This document shows, in pieces, positions 1-5,728 of a stretch of DNA of 8,061 nt (position 1 is the first letter of the stretch; every line of letters begins with the position of its first letter). Source of the stretch: CAVHXA01 sp963639765 (GTDB taxonomy: Bacteria > Bacillota > Clostridia > Oscillospirales > Oscillospiraceae); the NCBI GenBank assembly GCA_963639765.1, contig CAVHXA010000082.1:1-8061 (forward strand). The letters are read 5' to 3'. Made by a program: the position numbers and the translations under genes. The notes under the pieces are model-generated. The model saw only the letters and a program-made list of their open reading frames with translations. It did no database searches and was not told the origin of the DNA.

Positions 1-552
1 ACCGGAATAAAAGGCATTTTCAAAGAGCTGTGCGTTATTCCTTCTGTCATCATCCAGAATATGCGAATACACATCCGTGACCATCTTAACCTGTGCATGA
101 CCGGAGTCTCCCTGCACAGCCTTCACATCACCGCCGTTTAACTTTAGCTTGTAGGTGATGCTGGAGTGACGGAGGCTGTGAAAGACAACCCGGGGCAGAT
201 CATTGCGCTCGATCAGTGACCGGAAGGCCGCATTGATGGTGCCGGCCTCTGTCGGCATTCCCAGCGGTCCGGCAATGACGAGATCAAAATCCTGATACTC
301 ATCGCCAAGGGCCTCGATGATTTCCTGTTGCTGTGCCTTCCAACGGATCAGCATCTCTGCCACAGTGCGGGGAAGAAAGATCTTTCTCACACTGGAGGTC
401 GTCTTCGGCGCCTTCAGCACCTGCACGGTGGATGTCCGGGATGACATTGGAGGAAACACCAGGATCACATCCTTGCTGTCCAGCTTGTTCAGCGTATCGC
501 GGCTGACCCGCTGCAGCTCCTTATTGACCTGGATGTTGATTGTGATTGCCAT
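1..552 (-). CDS. Tyrosine recombinase (phage/ICE integrase), catalytic C-terminal half; N-terminal part absent, 3' end beyond window
   Basis: Site-specific DNA recombinase of the tyrosine integrase family, which cuts and rejoins DNA at att sites of integrative elements. The visible 184 residues contain the second half of the catalytic domain: the beta-hairpin lysine (LKAPKTTSSVRK, Lys50), the HxxR box HSLRH (His125, Arg128), the GH motif (His152) and the nucleophile Tyr162 in DVYSHILDD. The usual N-terminal arm, core-binding domain and first catalytic arginine, normally about 200 residues, are missing. The reading frame opens with ATG at 552, five bases after the stop of the gene upstream, with an AGGAG site overlapping that stop, so it can be translated as it stands. 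Without Arg I it should not recombine DNA alone. The stop codon lies left of the window. Family assignment is firm; whether the short form is natural or a deletion product is inference. Confidence 0.88.
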   Translation of the reverse strand, partial: MAITINIQVNKELQRVSRDTLNKLDSKDVILVFPPMSSRTSTVQVLKAPKTTSSVRKIFLPRTVAEMLIRWKAQQQEIIEALGDEYQDFDLVIAGPLGMPTEAGTINAAFRSLIERNDLPRVVFHSLRHSSITYKLKLNGGDVKAVQGDSGHAQVKMVTDVYSHILDDDRRNNAQLFENAFYSG

Positions 553-557
553 AGCAT

Positions 558-1079
558 TTACTCCTGTGAGAAATCCAGCGCCTGCCGAACGTCATATCCC
601 TGCTTCTTGAAACCCGAAAACAGCACATCCATCTTTACTGAGGTAATGCAGAGCAAGTGCATCGGACGCCCCTGATCAATGAGCTTCTGCAGTGCAGCCA
701 CCGGAATCTTCTTGTATTCCGCATGGGAGATATATTCTGCTGACATCGGCTCAATGATTGCGGCCTTACCCATGACCTGCACGCTCTTCAGCTCGCCAAA
801 GCTCGGGTTCTTGTCAAACACGGCAAGACTGACATTATCATTCTTCTCCAGGCCGATGAATTTCTCGCCGCCTTCCGTGAAGATCCAGAACTTATCGTCG
901 TGGTAGCTGTATTCCAGGGGAGTGCAGCGTACATAGTCGCCGGTGCCGGTCGCAAGGGCACAGACCGAGCCTGCGCTGAGATATTCCTCAACGACTGATT
1001 TTAACTGCTCCGTCGGCATTTCCTTGCACTCTTTAGATGTCCAATAAGTCGCCGCCTCTTTATATTCTTCTGTAGTCAT
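558..1079 (-). CDS. Pyridoxamine 5'-phosphate oxidase-fold (PNPOx-like, split-barrel) protein
   Basis: A 173-residue protein resembling the PNPOx-like split-barrel family, whose members bind FMN, F420 or haem and mostly act as small cytoplasmic flavoproteins; the substrate cannot be told. Visible family features are an N-terminal helix (residues 1-33), the strand pair SVCALAT / YVRCTPLEY (38-57), then DDKFWIFTEGGEKFIGLEKN (61-80), which resembles the barrel strand and the 'K..nl..n..v' segment of the family, and VMGKAAII (102-109). ATG at 1079 is chosen because GGAG lies 9 nt upstream; a TTG at 1094 would make the SD part of the coding sequence. It sits 29 nt after the stop of an upstream gene tail and 5 nt before the integrase fragment, so the three look co-transcribed. 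It is not evidence of vitamin B6 synthesis, since most family members are not PdxH. The gene appears intact. Confidence 0.75.
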   Translation of the reverse strand: MTTEEYKEAATYWTSKECKEMPTEQLKSVVEEYLSAGSVCALATGTGDYVRCTPLEYSYHDDKFWIFTEGGEKFIGLEKNDNVSLAVFDKNPSFGELKSVQVMGKAAIIEPMSAEYISHAEYKKIPVAALQKLIDQGRPMHLLCITSVKMDVLFSGFKKQGYDVRQALDFSQE

Positions 1080-1108
1080 TTTACAAATCTCCAATCTAAT
1101 GCCGGTTT

Positions 1109-1315
1109 TTACTTTTCTCCGGCTCCTTTTCGTTCACCGGCCTTCACACCGATGACCTTACGGATCTGCTTCGGCGTTGCAATGGGATAGATGTCCGCCA
1201 TGTGATCCGCAATCCGTTTGGCCGACATCTCCGGCTCTTCCTTGTATGTAGATGTCACATAATCATAGCCCCACAGATGCTCCGGCGTTGCATAAACAGC
1301 GATCGGCCAGCCATG
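1109..1315 (-). pseudogene. C-terminal fragment of an unrecognised gene, cut at about 1315
   Basis: An open minus-strand frame ending in TAA at 1111-1109 encodes about 69 residues that look like genuine protein: HGWPIAVYATPEHLWGYDY near its start, then a charged helical stretch (SAKRIADHMADIYP) and a lysine-rich tail ending GERKGAGEK. I do not recognise the family. Base composition matches the GC-richer flanking minus-strand genes. There is no start codon with a ribosome-binding site; the upstream part is replaced at about 1313-1318 by the plus-strand helicase block. The frame is in phase with the truncated DUF5688-like gene on the other side of that block if about 1,581 nt are removed, which leaves open that both pieces once belonged to one gene. 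Confidence 0.5.
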
Positions 1316-1317
1316 CC

Positions 1318-2586
1318 CTTGAGCAGAGAATCGGACGGCTTGATCGTTTAGGACGAGATCCGGAAATGGATGTAGAATCTGTTGTTTTATATTCGAAAGA
1401 GACTGTTGAAGAACAACTTTTTAGCATCTGGAAAAATGGTATGCGGCTGTTTGAGCAGTCGCTGAGTGGACTTGAAATTATTACTGGCGAGCTGAATGAC
1501 TTGATTGTCGAAGCTTTACTCGATGACTATAACACCGGCTTGTCTAATGCTTTTGATGATATTCTCGATCAAGCCGAGGAAATGCGCGAAAGTGTTGAAG
1601 ACGAACAGGATTTTGATTTAGGTGCTACCTTATATCGACCGATGGCGCAAGGCATCGATAATGTATTGAACATATATGCTTCCGAAACCACAAATATTTT
1701 TGCAACCGCAATGATGGGGTGGGGACAACAAGCAGGACTCTCTGCTCAACCACCGACAAAGACTGGCCTGATTGAATTTCGTAGCAGCTCATTTAGCGTA
1801 AATGCTGCAAAGCAGTCTCTATTTATTGCCCCTGATTGGAGCGTGTACGCAAACTCCGCCATGATGCGCCGCGAACGTCGAATCTTAGGGTCTTTTAACC
1901 GGCGGACTGCTGCCTTACGGGAGGATATCTTGTTTTTTGCTCCTGGAGATCCTGTATACGACGCCATTATTTCCAATGCTGTAGGCTGTAGTCGCGGCCG
2001 TTGCACAGCAATTGAAACAATGGGATCGTTTAATTATGATGGGGCGATTTTTATTTTCAATGTGGTTCCTCCGTTGGATGAATTACTTGAAAACAATATT
2101 GATCTGCAGACATTGTCTCAGTACCGAATGTATCTTCCTCTTGAACAGATCATGGTATGTTCTCCTCTTACTACCTACAGCAAGGATGTACCTGAAGAAA
2201 CGGTATTACGGAAACTGTCCGAACTAAAGCTCAGTAAGGCGACACATATTGGGCGTCGTAGTTCAAAGCATGGAATGATGTCCTCCCTTGAAACTTTTAT
2301 CTCGCGAACTCCTCCTAGTGCATGGGAACCCATTGTAGACAAAATTTCTGCAAATGCATATAAAAAGGCTGCCAGTATAATCGCACAAGAATCAAATATT
2401 GCTGCTGCAAAAAAAGAAATGCTGCGTGTGTTAAATGGTTATCGTGCAGAATGCCTCTATTTTGAACGCGATGCATCGATCGTAGATCAAAAGAAAGAAA
2501 TTTTCCAAGCTACACTTCGGGCATTAAAAAATGCTAAGCCCGAACTTGATGCAGTATGCTTTTTGAGGGTTAGAAAACATGGATAG
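1318..2586 (+). pseudogene. RapA/SNF2-like helicase, C-terminal fragment beginning at helicase motif VI
   Basis: The recognisable protein begins at LEQRIGRLDRLGRDP, which is motif VI (Q..GR..R.G) of superfamily 2 helicases in the form used by RapA-like SNF2 ATPases. It is followed by a segment (VEEQLFSIWKNGMRLFEQS) like the post-motif VI helix of RapA, an acidic region, and a stretch around FNRRTAALREDILFFAPGDP (about residues 190-215 of the fragment) like the RapA_C domain. About 420 residues are present; motifs I to V, including Walker A and DEAH, are absent. The frame continues upstream to an ATG at 1252, but that part is antisense to the flanking gene and has no ribosome-binding site. Related helicases occur in RNA polymerase recycling (RapA) and in phage-defence systems; which applies is not determinable. 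The DNA is AT-richer than its flanks. It overlaps the next gene by 8 nt. Confidence 0.72.
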
Positions 2587-2890
2587 TAAAGAAATATTAC
2601 GCCAATATATGATGGGCGCAATTCAATCAGAGAATGCCATTAGCGAATTAAATAAACTTCTGCCAATTACCGCGTCAAAGAGCGAGCTTCACGAATCTGC
2701 CAAAGCTCGCTATGCCATTGGCTTTATAAAACGCTATCGCCAGTACCTTGCAGGTGTTGCATCTGCAATGGATATTTGTTTAAACATCAGGGATTTAGCA
2801 TTGATCTTTGGCAGGATTAAAGTTAATGATCGACTTTATCAAATAATTAAAGAAAAGGGAGCTGACCTCGGTTTCCGTGTTGAAGCAGAT
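2579..2890 (+). pseudogene. N-terminal part of an unrecognised gene downstream of the helicase, cut at about 2890
   Basis: ATG at 2579 overlaps the helicase stop (ATGGATAG, 8 nt), with GAGGG about 10 nt upstream, so it was translationally coupled to the helicase. The first ~100 residues look genuine: mostly helical, polar, lysine- and arginine-containing (AKARYAIGFIKRYRQYLAG, then NIRDLALIFGRIKVNDRLYQ). I do not recognise a family. Beyond about 2880-2897 the frame stays open to 3268, but there it reads antisense through the DUF5688-like gene, so the last ~125 residues of the open frame should not be believed. Its coupling suggests a partner of the helicase in a multi-gene system. Confidence 0.5.
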
Positions 2891-2896
2891 AATCAG

Positions 2897-3250
2897 ATTG
2901 ACCCTGGTTCCGACCACATCCACGAACAGCAGCTCCTTTGCGGTTTCATAGGAGCTGATTTCCGACACATTGAAGCGCGGCATGTGCCCCAGCTGCTCTT
3001 TGGCTTGATCCAGGGCGCCTCGGATGACATGCTCATAGCTGTCACCTCGCTGCATCCTGTCATAGAGCTGATTGAGATTCAGATTCATGCCCATGTTGGT
3101 GGCATCCGGTGTCAGAGTTACGGCTGTATAGGATTCTCCCTGCAGCTTTTCCACCTGATTGACGTCCACCCGTGTTCCGGGAGAGGCATCCTCCAGTGCT
3201 GCGCGGATGTCCTGTTCAGCCCTTTGCGTGAATTCCTTGAAATCCATCAT
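2897..3250 (-). pseudogene. DUF5688-like protein, N-terminal fragment (about 118 residues)
   Basis: Begins at ATG 3250 with a perfect AAGGAGG at 3264-3258 and 7-nt spacing. The start MMDFKEFTQRAEQDI, the following VNQVEKLQGESYTAVTL, the NLNQLYDRMQRGDSYEHVI segment and the YETAKELLFVDVVGT stretch (101-115) fit the N-terminal domain of DUF5688, a family of unknown function common as cargo of Firmicutes integrative elements and usually about 300 residues or more. After residue ~118 the resemblance stops; the frame remains open to 2795 only by reading antisense through the plus-strand insert. So roughly the last two thirds of the protein are lost. The start region and ribosome-binding site are intact, so a truncated, probably non-functional product could still be made. 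Confidence 0.68.
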
Positions 3251-3299
3251 TGCGTATCCTCCTTGTAGATAGATGATTTCTGCGTCCGCTTTTGAACGC

Positions 3300-3351
3300 A
3301 AAAAAGCCCATCCACATACCGCCCGAAAAGGGCAGATACATGAATGGGCTA
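3300..3351 (-). terminator. Rho-independent terminator-like hairpin upstream of the DUF5688-like gene
   Basis: On the minus strand, AGCCCAT (3351-3345) pairs with ATGGGCT (3312-3306), an inner GCCC/GGGC stem (3334-3331 with 3325-3322) closes a 5-nt loop, and a run of seven T follows. It lies about 35 nt before the ribosome-binding site of the DUF5688-like gene, so it either ends an upstream transcript or acts as a leader attenuator for that gene. No gene lies directly upstream on this strand apart from the tRNA unit, which has its own terminator, so the attenuator reading deserves consideration. Confidence 0.65.
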
Positions 3352-3442
3352 TGTAACATCTAACAAAGACTTGTGCTTAAACACACCGACAACCGGCCTT
3401 CAGAAATTAGCATTTTCGACCCTGCCGTCTTAGTCGATTCGG

Positions 3443-3466
3443 CTAAGAAATCGGCGGATTTCTTAG
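3443..3466. repeat. Perfect inverted repeat, 10-bp arms, 4-nt loop
   Basis: CTAAGAAATC at 3443-3452 and GATTTCTTAG at 3457-3466 are exact reverse complements around GGCG. An A-run follows on the plus strand and no T-run follows on either strand, so it is not a standard terminator. It could be a protein-binding palindrome or a cruciform; function unknown. Confidence 0.7.
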
Positions 3467-3702
3467 AAAAAACAGGGCTGTCGGTATTTTCGGTTCCTTC
3501 GGCTTTGCCACATTTCCTATCGATGCCTGTCGCTATCTGTCGATCACTGACTCAATCATCCTGCATGCAGCGACAACAAAGTAAAAGTCCTGCTTAGAAG
3601 AGGATAGTATCGCTGCGGCGGGAAAATCCCGAAAAAATCAGATCTTAGAAAATCGGCCCCTCCGGTTAGCGAACCGGCTAAAAATCCAGGGCACGCTTAG
3701 AA
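3462..3702 (+). repeat. Four copies of the 7-mer CTTAGAA
   Basis: Exact copies start at 3462, 3593, 3644 and 3696; the last three are spaced 51 and 52 nt. A related CTTAGGA occurs at the anticodon loop of both tRNA-Arg copies (3805 and 4099). On the minus strand the motif reads TTCTAAG, like an anticodon loop of tRNA-Arg(UCU), but no surrounding cloverleaf can be folded. The copies share no longer flanking identity. Confidence 0.45.
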
Positions 3703-3720
3703 GGCCCGAGCGGAAGATAC

Positions 3721-3759
3721 AAAAAAACGGCAGAGGCTTGACAAATCAAACCGCTGCCG
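3721..3759 (-). terminator. Rho-independent terminator of the tRNA-Arg unit
   Basis: On the minus strand CGGCAG (3759-3754) pairs with CTGCCG (3733-3728); inside, after one C/T mismatch, GGTTTGA pairs with TCAAGCC (one G-U) around a TTTG loop; seven T follow (3727-3721). It starts 8 nt after the CCA end of the tRNA. Confidence 0.88.
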
Positions 3760-3767
3760 AGAATTTG

Positions 3768-3844
3768 TGGTGTCCCTGATGCGATTCGAACGCACGGCCT
3801 TTCGCTTAGGAGGCGAACGCTCTATCCTGCTGAGCTACAGAGAC
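3768..3844 (-). tRNA. tRNA-Arg, anticodon CCU (reads AGG), CCA encoded
   Basis: Complete 77-nt cloverleaf on the minus strand. The acceptor GTCTCTG pairs with CAGGGAC (one G-U); D arm GCTCAGCAGGATAGAGC; anticodon stem TTCGC/GCGAA enclosing loop CTCCTAA, giving anticodon CCT; T arm TGCG-TTCGAAT-CGCA; discriminator A and encoded CCA (3770-3768). It is followed at once by a strong terminator. No obvious promoter lies directly upstream, so it is probably read from the promoter near 4150-4178 in front of the decayed copy. Its 3' end points to the mobile-element remnants, so it is a candidate integration target. Confidence 0.95.
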
Positions 3845-3898
3845 ATTTAGTTGAAAAACGGCTTATTTCCGGGCTTTTCCGGAACCTCAGCCTGTATT

Positions 3899-3923
3899 AA
3901 GAACGGTCCGTGGACCAGTTCTT
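3899..3923. repeat. Near-perfect palindrome, 11-bp arms with one bulge
   Basis: AAGAACGGTCC and GGACC-A-GTTCTT are reverse complements apart from a single bulged A, with almost no loop. It lies upstream of the tRNA-Arg on its coding strand and has no T-run. It could be an operator-like site or the centre of a small repeat element; unknown. Confidence 0.6.
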
Positions 3924-3959
3924 CTAATGGATTTTGACCCGTTTTCGGGCCCTTTTATT

Positions 3960-4019
3960 AGCAGATTTTCCGACATCCCGTCGTCCATCTTGCTTTAGCA
4001 AATCTGCTTTCTGATGTCG
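3960..4019. repeat. Pair of interleaved inverted repeats
   Basis: AGCAGATTT (3960-3968) matches AAATCTGCT (4000-4008) exactly in reverse complement, and CGACATC (3971-3977) matches GATGTCG (4013-4019). The second pair starts inside the first and ends beyond it, so both stems cannot be formed as a simple nested hairpin (they would make a pseudoknot or alternative folds). Confidence 0.5.
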
Positions 4020-4098
4020 CGTCGGAGCAGGAAATCGGAACCGATTCGAACTCCCGACAAAATCTCAAAACTTCAGCGGACTCACGATGACCTGTTTT

Positions 4099-4138
4099 CT
4101 TAGGAGGCTTGCGCTCTATCCAGCTGAGGTACGGAGAC
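4099..4138 (-). pseudogene. tRNA-Arg(CCU) remnant: 5' half only
   Basis: The minus strand reads GTCTCCG, a D arm CCTCAGCTGGATAGAG and CAAG-CCTCCTAAG, i.e. the 5' acceptor strand, D arm and anticodon loop of a second tRNA-Arg(CCU). The D stem has lost a pair (CCTC where GCTC is expected), the 3' anticodon strand is missing, and the sequence downstream contains only a broken T-arm-like TTCGAA stretch (about 4040-4060) and no matching 3' acceptor strand. It cannot fold into a tRNA. A good promoter remains in front of it. Confidence 0.75.
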
Positions 4139-4146
4139 ATGACTTG

Positions 4147-4178
4147 ATTATAATACAGCATTTCCGCGAGAAAATCAA
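4147..4178 (-). promoter_or_regulatory. Sigma-A-type promoter for the tRNA-Arg transcription unit
   Basis: On the minus strand TTGATT (4178-4173), 17 nt, then TATTAT at 4155-4150 (running into TATAAT at 4152-4147), with the tRNA remnant beginning at 4138, close to the expected start of transcription. It is the only clear promoter upstream of the intact tRNA-Arg and probably serves it by read-through. Confidence 0.65.
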
Positions 4179-4179
4179 G

Positions 4180-4208
4180 TTGAACCGCAAACAAAAAAGG
4201 TGTATGCT
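4180..4208 (+). promoter_or_regulatory. Sigma-A-type promoter for ktrB
   Basis: TTGAAC at 4180-4185, a 17-nt spacer, and TATGCT at 4203-4208, about 46 nt before the ktrB start. Its -35 region abuts and is divergent from that of the tRNA promoter, so the two share upstream DNA. Four of six positions match consensus in each box. Confidence 0.5.
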
Positions 4209-4253
4209 ATAAAAAGCTAATGAAGAGCGTATGCTTTAACAGCGGAGGGCTTT

Positions 4254-5642
4254 ATGAAAAAAACAAAATTCAAGCTTCCATCGATCAAGCGACAGCATAA
4301 GAGTCTGCTCAGCGAGCGAAGCCCGACACAGATTATCTGCGTTAGCTTTGTGCTGGTAATTGCCTTGGGCACACTTTTGCTGTCTCTGCCAATCTCCAGC
4401 CGGAGCGGTCGTTTGGACGTGTTGGATGCGTTGTTTACCGCCACCAGTGCAACCTGCGTGACCGGGCTGATTGTGCGGGATACATGGACGCAATTTTCGC
4501 CGTTTGGGCAGGCAGTGCTGCTGCTGTTGATTCAGGTGGGCGGACTGGGACTTGTGACATTGACCAGCTTTTTTGCATTGGCAATGCGTCGACGAATGGG
4601 CTTCCGTGATTTGCGGCTGCTTGGTGAAAGTGTGTCGGCAGATGGCTATGCGCAGGCAAAGGATGTCCTTAAAACCGTTATCAGCTTGGCCGCATTGTTT
4701 GAGGGCATCGGCATCGTATTGCTGCTGTTTGCGTTTGTGCCGCAATTTGGCGCTGAGGGCATTTGGGTAAGTGTTTTTACGGCTATTTCGGCATTTTGCA
4801 ATGCAGGTTTTGACTTGTTCGGCCGCTTTGGTGAGTATTCTTCACTTGTGCCTTATGTCCACAACTATTATGTCCAGCTTGTGGTCATGTTTATGATTAT
4901 GTCCGGCGGGCTTGGGTTTATGGTATGGCTGGAGATCGGTCAGTGGCATAAGAAGCATCATCTTTCACTGCACACAAAAGTGGTGCTTGTTTTTTCGACT
5001 ATTTTATGGGTCTTTGGTGCGCTCATCCTGCTTGCCCTGGAATGGTCGAATGATGCAACTCTGGGAGAGCTTTCAATCCCGGATAAAATTATGGCGGCAC
5101 TGTTTCAGTCGGTTTCCACCCGCACGGCAGGTATGAATACAATCGATTTGGAGGCTTGCGGACCAATCAGTAAGCTGGTGATGAGTGTTCTGCAATTTAT
5201 CGGCGCTGCCCCCAGCTCAACGGGCGGCGGTGTTAAGGTGACAACATTTGCTGTTCTGGCACTGACGATCCGAAGCGTTGCGCAGGGGAGAGACGAATGC
5301 GTGATTGCCGAGCATCGCATAGAAGCAAAAACCGTGTACCGTGCCTTGACCATCATTGCACTGGGAGCGCTGGCTGCTTTGGGCTCTGCTGTGGTCGTAT
5401 ACTATAACACGGCAGAGATGGTTTCGGTGATTGACTGCATTTTTGAGTCTTGCTCGGCATTCGGTACGGTCGGGCTGACAGTTGGCGTAACAGGACGACT
5501 GAATGCACCGGCGAAGCTGCTGTACATTCTGGTAATGTTTATGGGGCGTGTCGGCCCGGCGTCGCTTGCAATGAGTTTGACGGCACGTTCGTCGGACAAC
5601 CGCCGCAAGATCCTGCCCATCGGCAACATAAATGTTGGCTAA
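4254..5642 (+). CDS. ktrB: Potassium uptake channel subunit, KtrB/TrkH family
   Basis: Integral membrane subunit that carries K+ into the cell, normally gated by a cytoplasmic KtrA/TrkA ring with nucleotide-binding RCK domains. At 462 residues it has the length of KtrB. The four MPM repeats are visible through their selectivity-filter loops: TCVTG (67-71), CNAGF (182-186), TRTAG (289-293) and GTVGL (404-408), each with the K+-coordinating glycine. SSTGGGVK (321-328) and GRVGPASL (432-439) are further family signatures, and the C-terminus ILPIGNINVG is the usual ending. A basic cytoplasmic stretch precedes the first membrane helix (about 26-45). ATG at 4254 has GGAGG about 6 nt upstream. No KtrA gene follows: the stop is followed by an unused AAGGAGA and then a terminator, so the regulatory subunit must be encoded elsewhere. 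Symbol assigned by family; TrkH naming is equally used for such proteins. Confidence 0.93.
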   Translation: MKKTKFKLPSIKRQHKSLLSERSPTQIICVSFVLVIALGTLLLSLPISSRSGRLDVLDALFTATSATCVTGLIVRDTWTQFSPFGQAVLLLLIQVGGLGLVTLTSFFALAMRRRMGFRDLRLLGESVSADGYAQAKDVLKTVISLAALFEGIGIVLLLFAFVPQFGAEGIWVSVFTAISAFCNAGFDLFGRFGEYSSLVPYVHNYYVQLVVMFMIMSGGLGFMVWLEIGQWHKKHHLSLHTKVVLVFSTILWVFGALILLALEWSNDATLGELSIPDKIMAALFQSVSTRTAGMNTIDLEACGPISKLVMSVLQFIGAAPSSTGGGVKVTTFAVLALTIRSVAQGRDECVIAEHRIEAKTVYRALTIIALGALAALGSAVVVYYNTAEMVSVIDCIFESCSAFGTVGLTVGVTGRLNAPAKLLYILVMFMGRVGPASLAMSLTARSSDNRRKILPIGNINVG

Positions 5643-5648
5643 AGGAGA
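5641..5648 (+). promoter_or_regulatory. Ribosome-binding site with no gene, after ktrB
   Basis: AAAGGAGA directly follows the ktrB stop, but no ATG, GTG or TTG opens a frame at the proper distance before the terminator starts at 5665. It may be a leftover of a lost downstream gene, or chance. Confidence 0.35.
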
Positions 5649-5664
5649 CATAGGATACAATAAT

Positions 5665-5717
5665 AAAACAAGGCAGATACCCGGGGCACTGTTGCCGTAA
5701 GGAATCTGCCTTGTTTT
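5665..5717. terminator. Bidirectional rho-independent terminator between ktrB and degV
   Basis: AAAACAAGGCAGAT (5665-5678) and ATCTGCCTTGTTTT (5704-5717) are exact 14-bp reverse complements with a 25-nt loop holding a small GGCA/TGCC stem. The T-rich arm ends serve both the plus-strand ktrB transcript and the minus-strand degV operon, which converge here. Confidence 0.92.
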
Positions 5718-5728
5718 GTTATGTTTGA

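Larger units (their letters stand above)
3352..3720. other. Gene-free stretch rich in short inverted repeats
   Basis: No open frame here has a ribosome-binding site or looks like protein. It contains a perfect 10-bp inverted repeat (3443-3466), CGGGA/TCCCG around AAA (3619-3631), CCGGTT/AACCGG around AGCG (3662-3677), and four copies of CTTAGAA. None of the hairpins is followed by a T-run on the strand that would make it a terminator. It separates the element remnants from the tRNA-Arg unit. I recognise no RNA gene in it. Confidence 0.5.
3845..4098. other. Gene-free spacer between the two tRNA-Arg copies
   Basis: About 250 nt between the intact tRNA and the tRNA remnant, with no protein gene. 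It holds several inverted repeats: TTCCGG/CCGGAA (3867-3884), the long palindrome at 3899-3923, and AGCAGATTT/AAATCTGCT (3960-4008) interleaved with CGACATC/GATGTCG (3971-4019). A TTCGAA-containing stretch near 4046 resembles a broken T arm and may be the far part of the decayed tRNA. Confidence 0.5.

Noticed and set aside
317..610. A 97-residue plus-strand open frame.
   Set aside because: It lies opposite the integrase and the end of the PNPOx-like gene, with no ribosome-binding site or recognisable domain.
1252..1317. The helicase frame extends upstream to an ATG at 1252, suggesting a short complete gene.
   Set aside because: The 22 added codons are antisense to the tail of the flanking minus-strand gene, lack a ribosome-binding site, and the protein would start within a core helicase motif.
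2891..3268. The plus-strand frame after the helicase appears to give a 229-residue protein.
   Set aside because: Its last ~125 codons lie opposite the well-supported DUF5688-like gene with a perfect ribosome-binding site, so only the first ~100 residues are taken as real.
3373..3597. A 74-residue plus-strand open frame in the intergenic region.
   Set aside because: No ribosome-binding site, low-complexity composition, and it runs through inverted repeats.
3462..3702. CRISPR array made of the CTTAGAA repeats.
   Set aside because: The repeat is only 7 nt, spacing is irregular, and no cas genes are present.
4020..4138. The upstream tRNA copy as a functional tRNA with an intron or unusual variable arm.
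   Set aside because: The 3' anticodon strand and a matching 3' acceptor strand are absent and the D stem is mispaired; no split-tRNA or self-splicing intron features are seen in the short interval.
4236..5660. Several long open frames on the minus strand and in other phases across ktrB and its surroundings.
   Set aside because: They mirror a well-supported membrane protein gene and have His/Gln/Arg-rich compositions typical of antisense reading.
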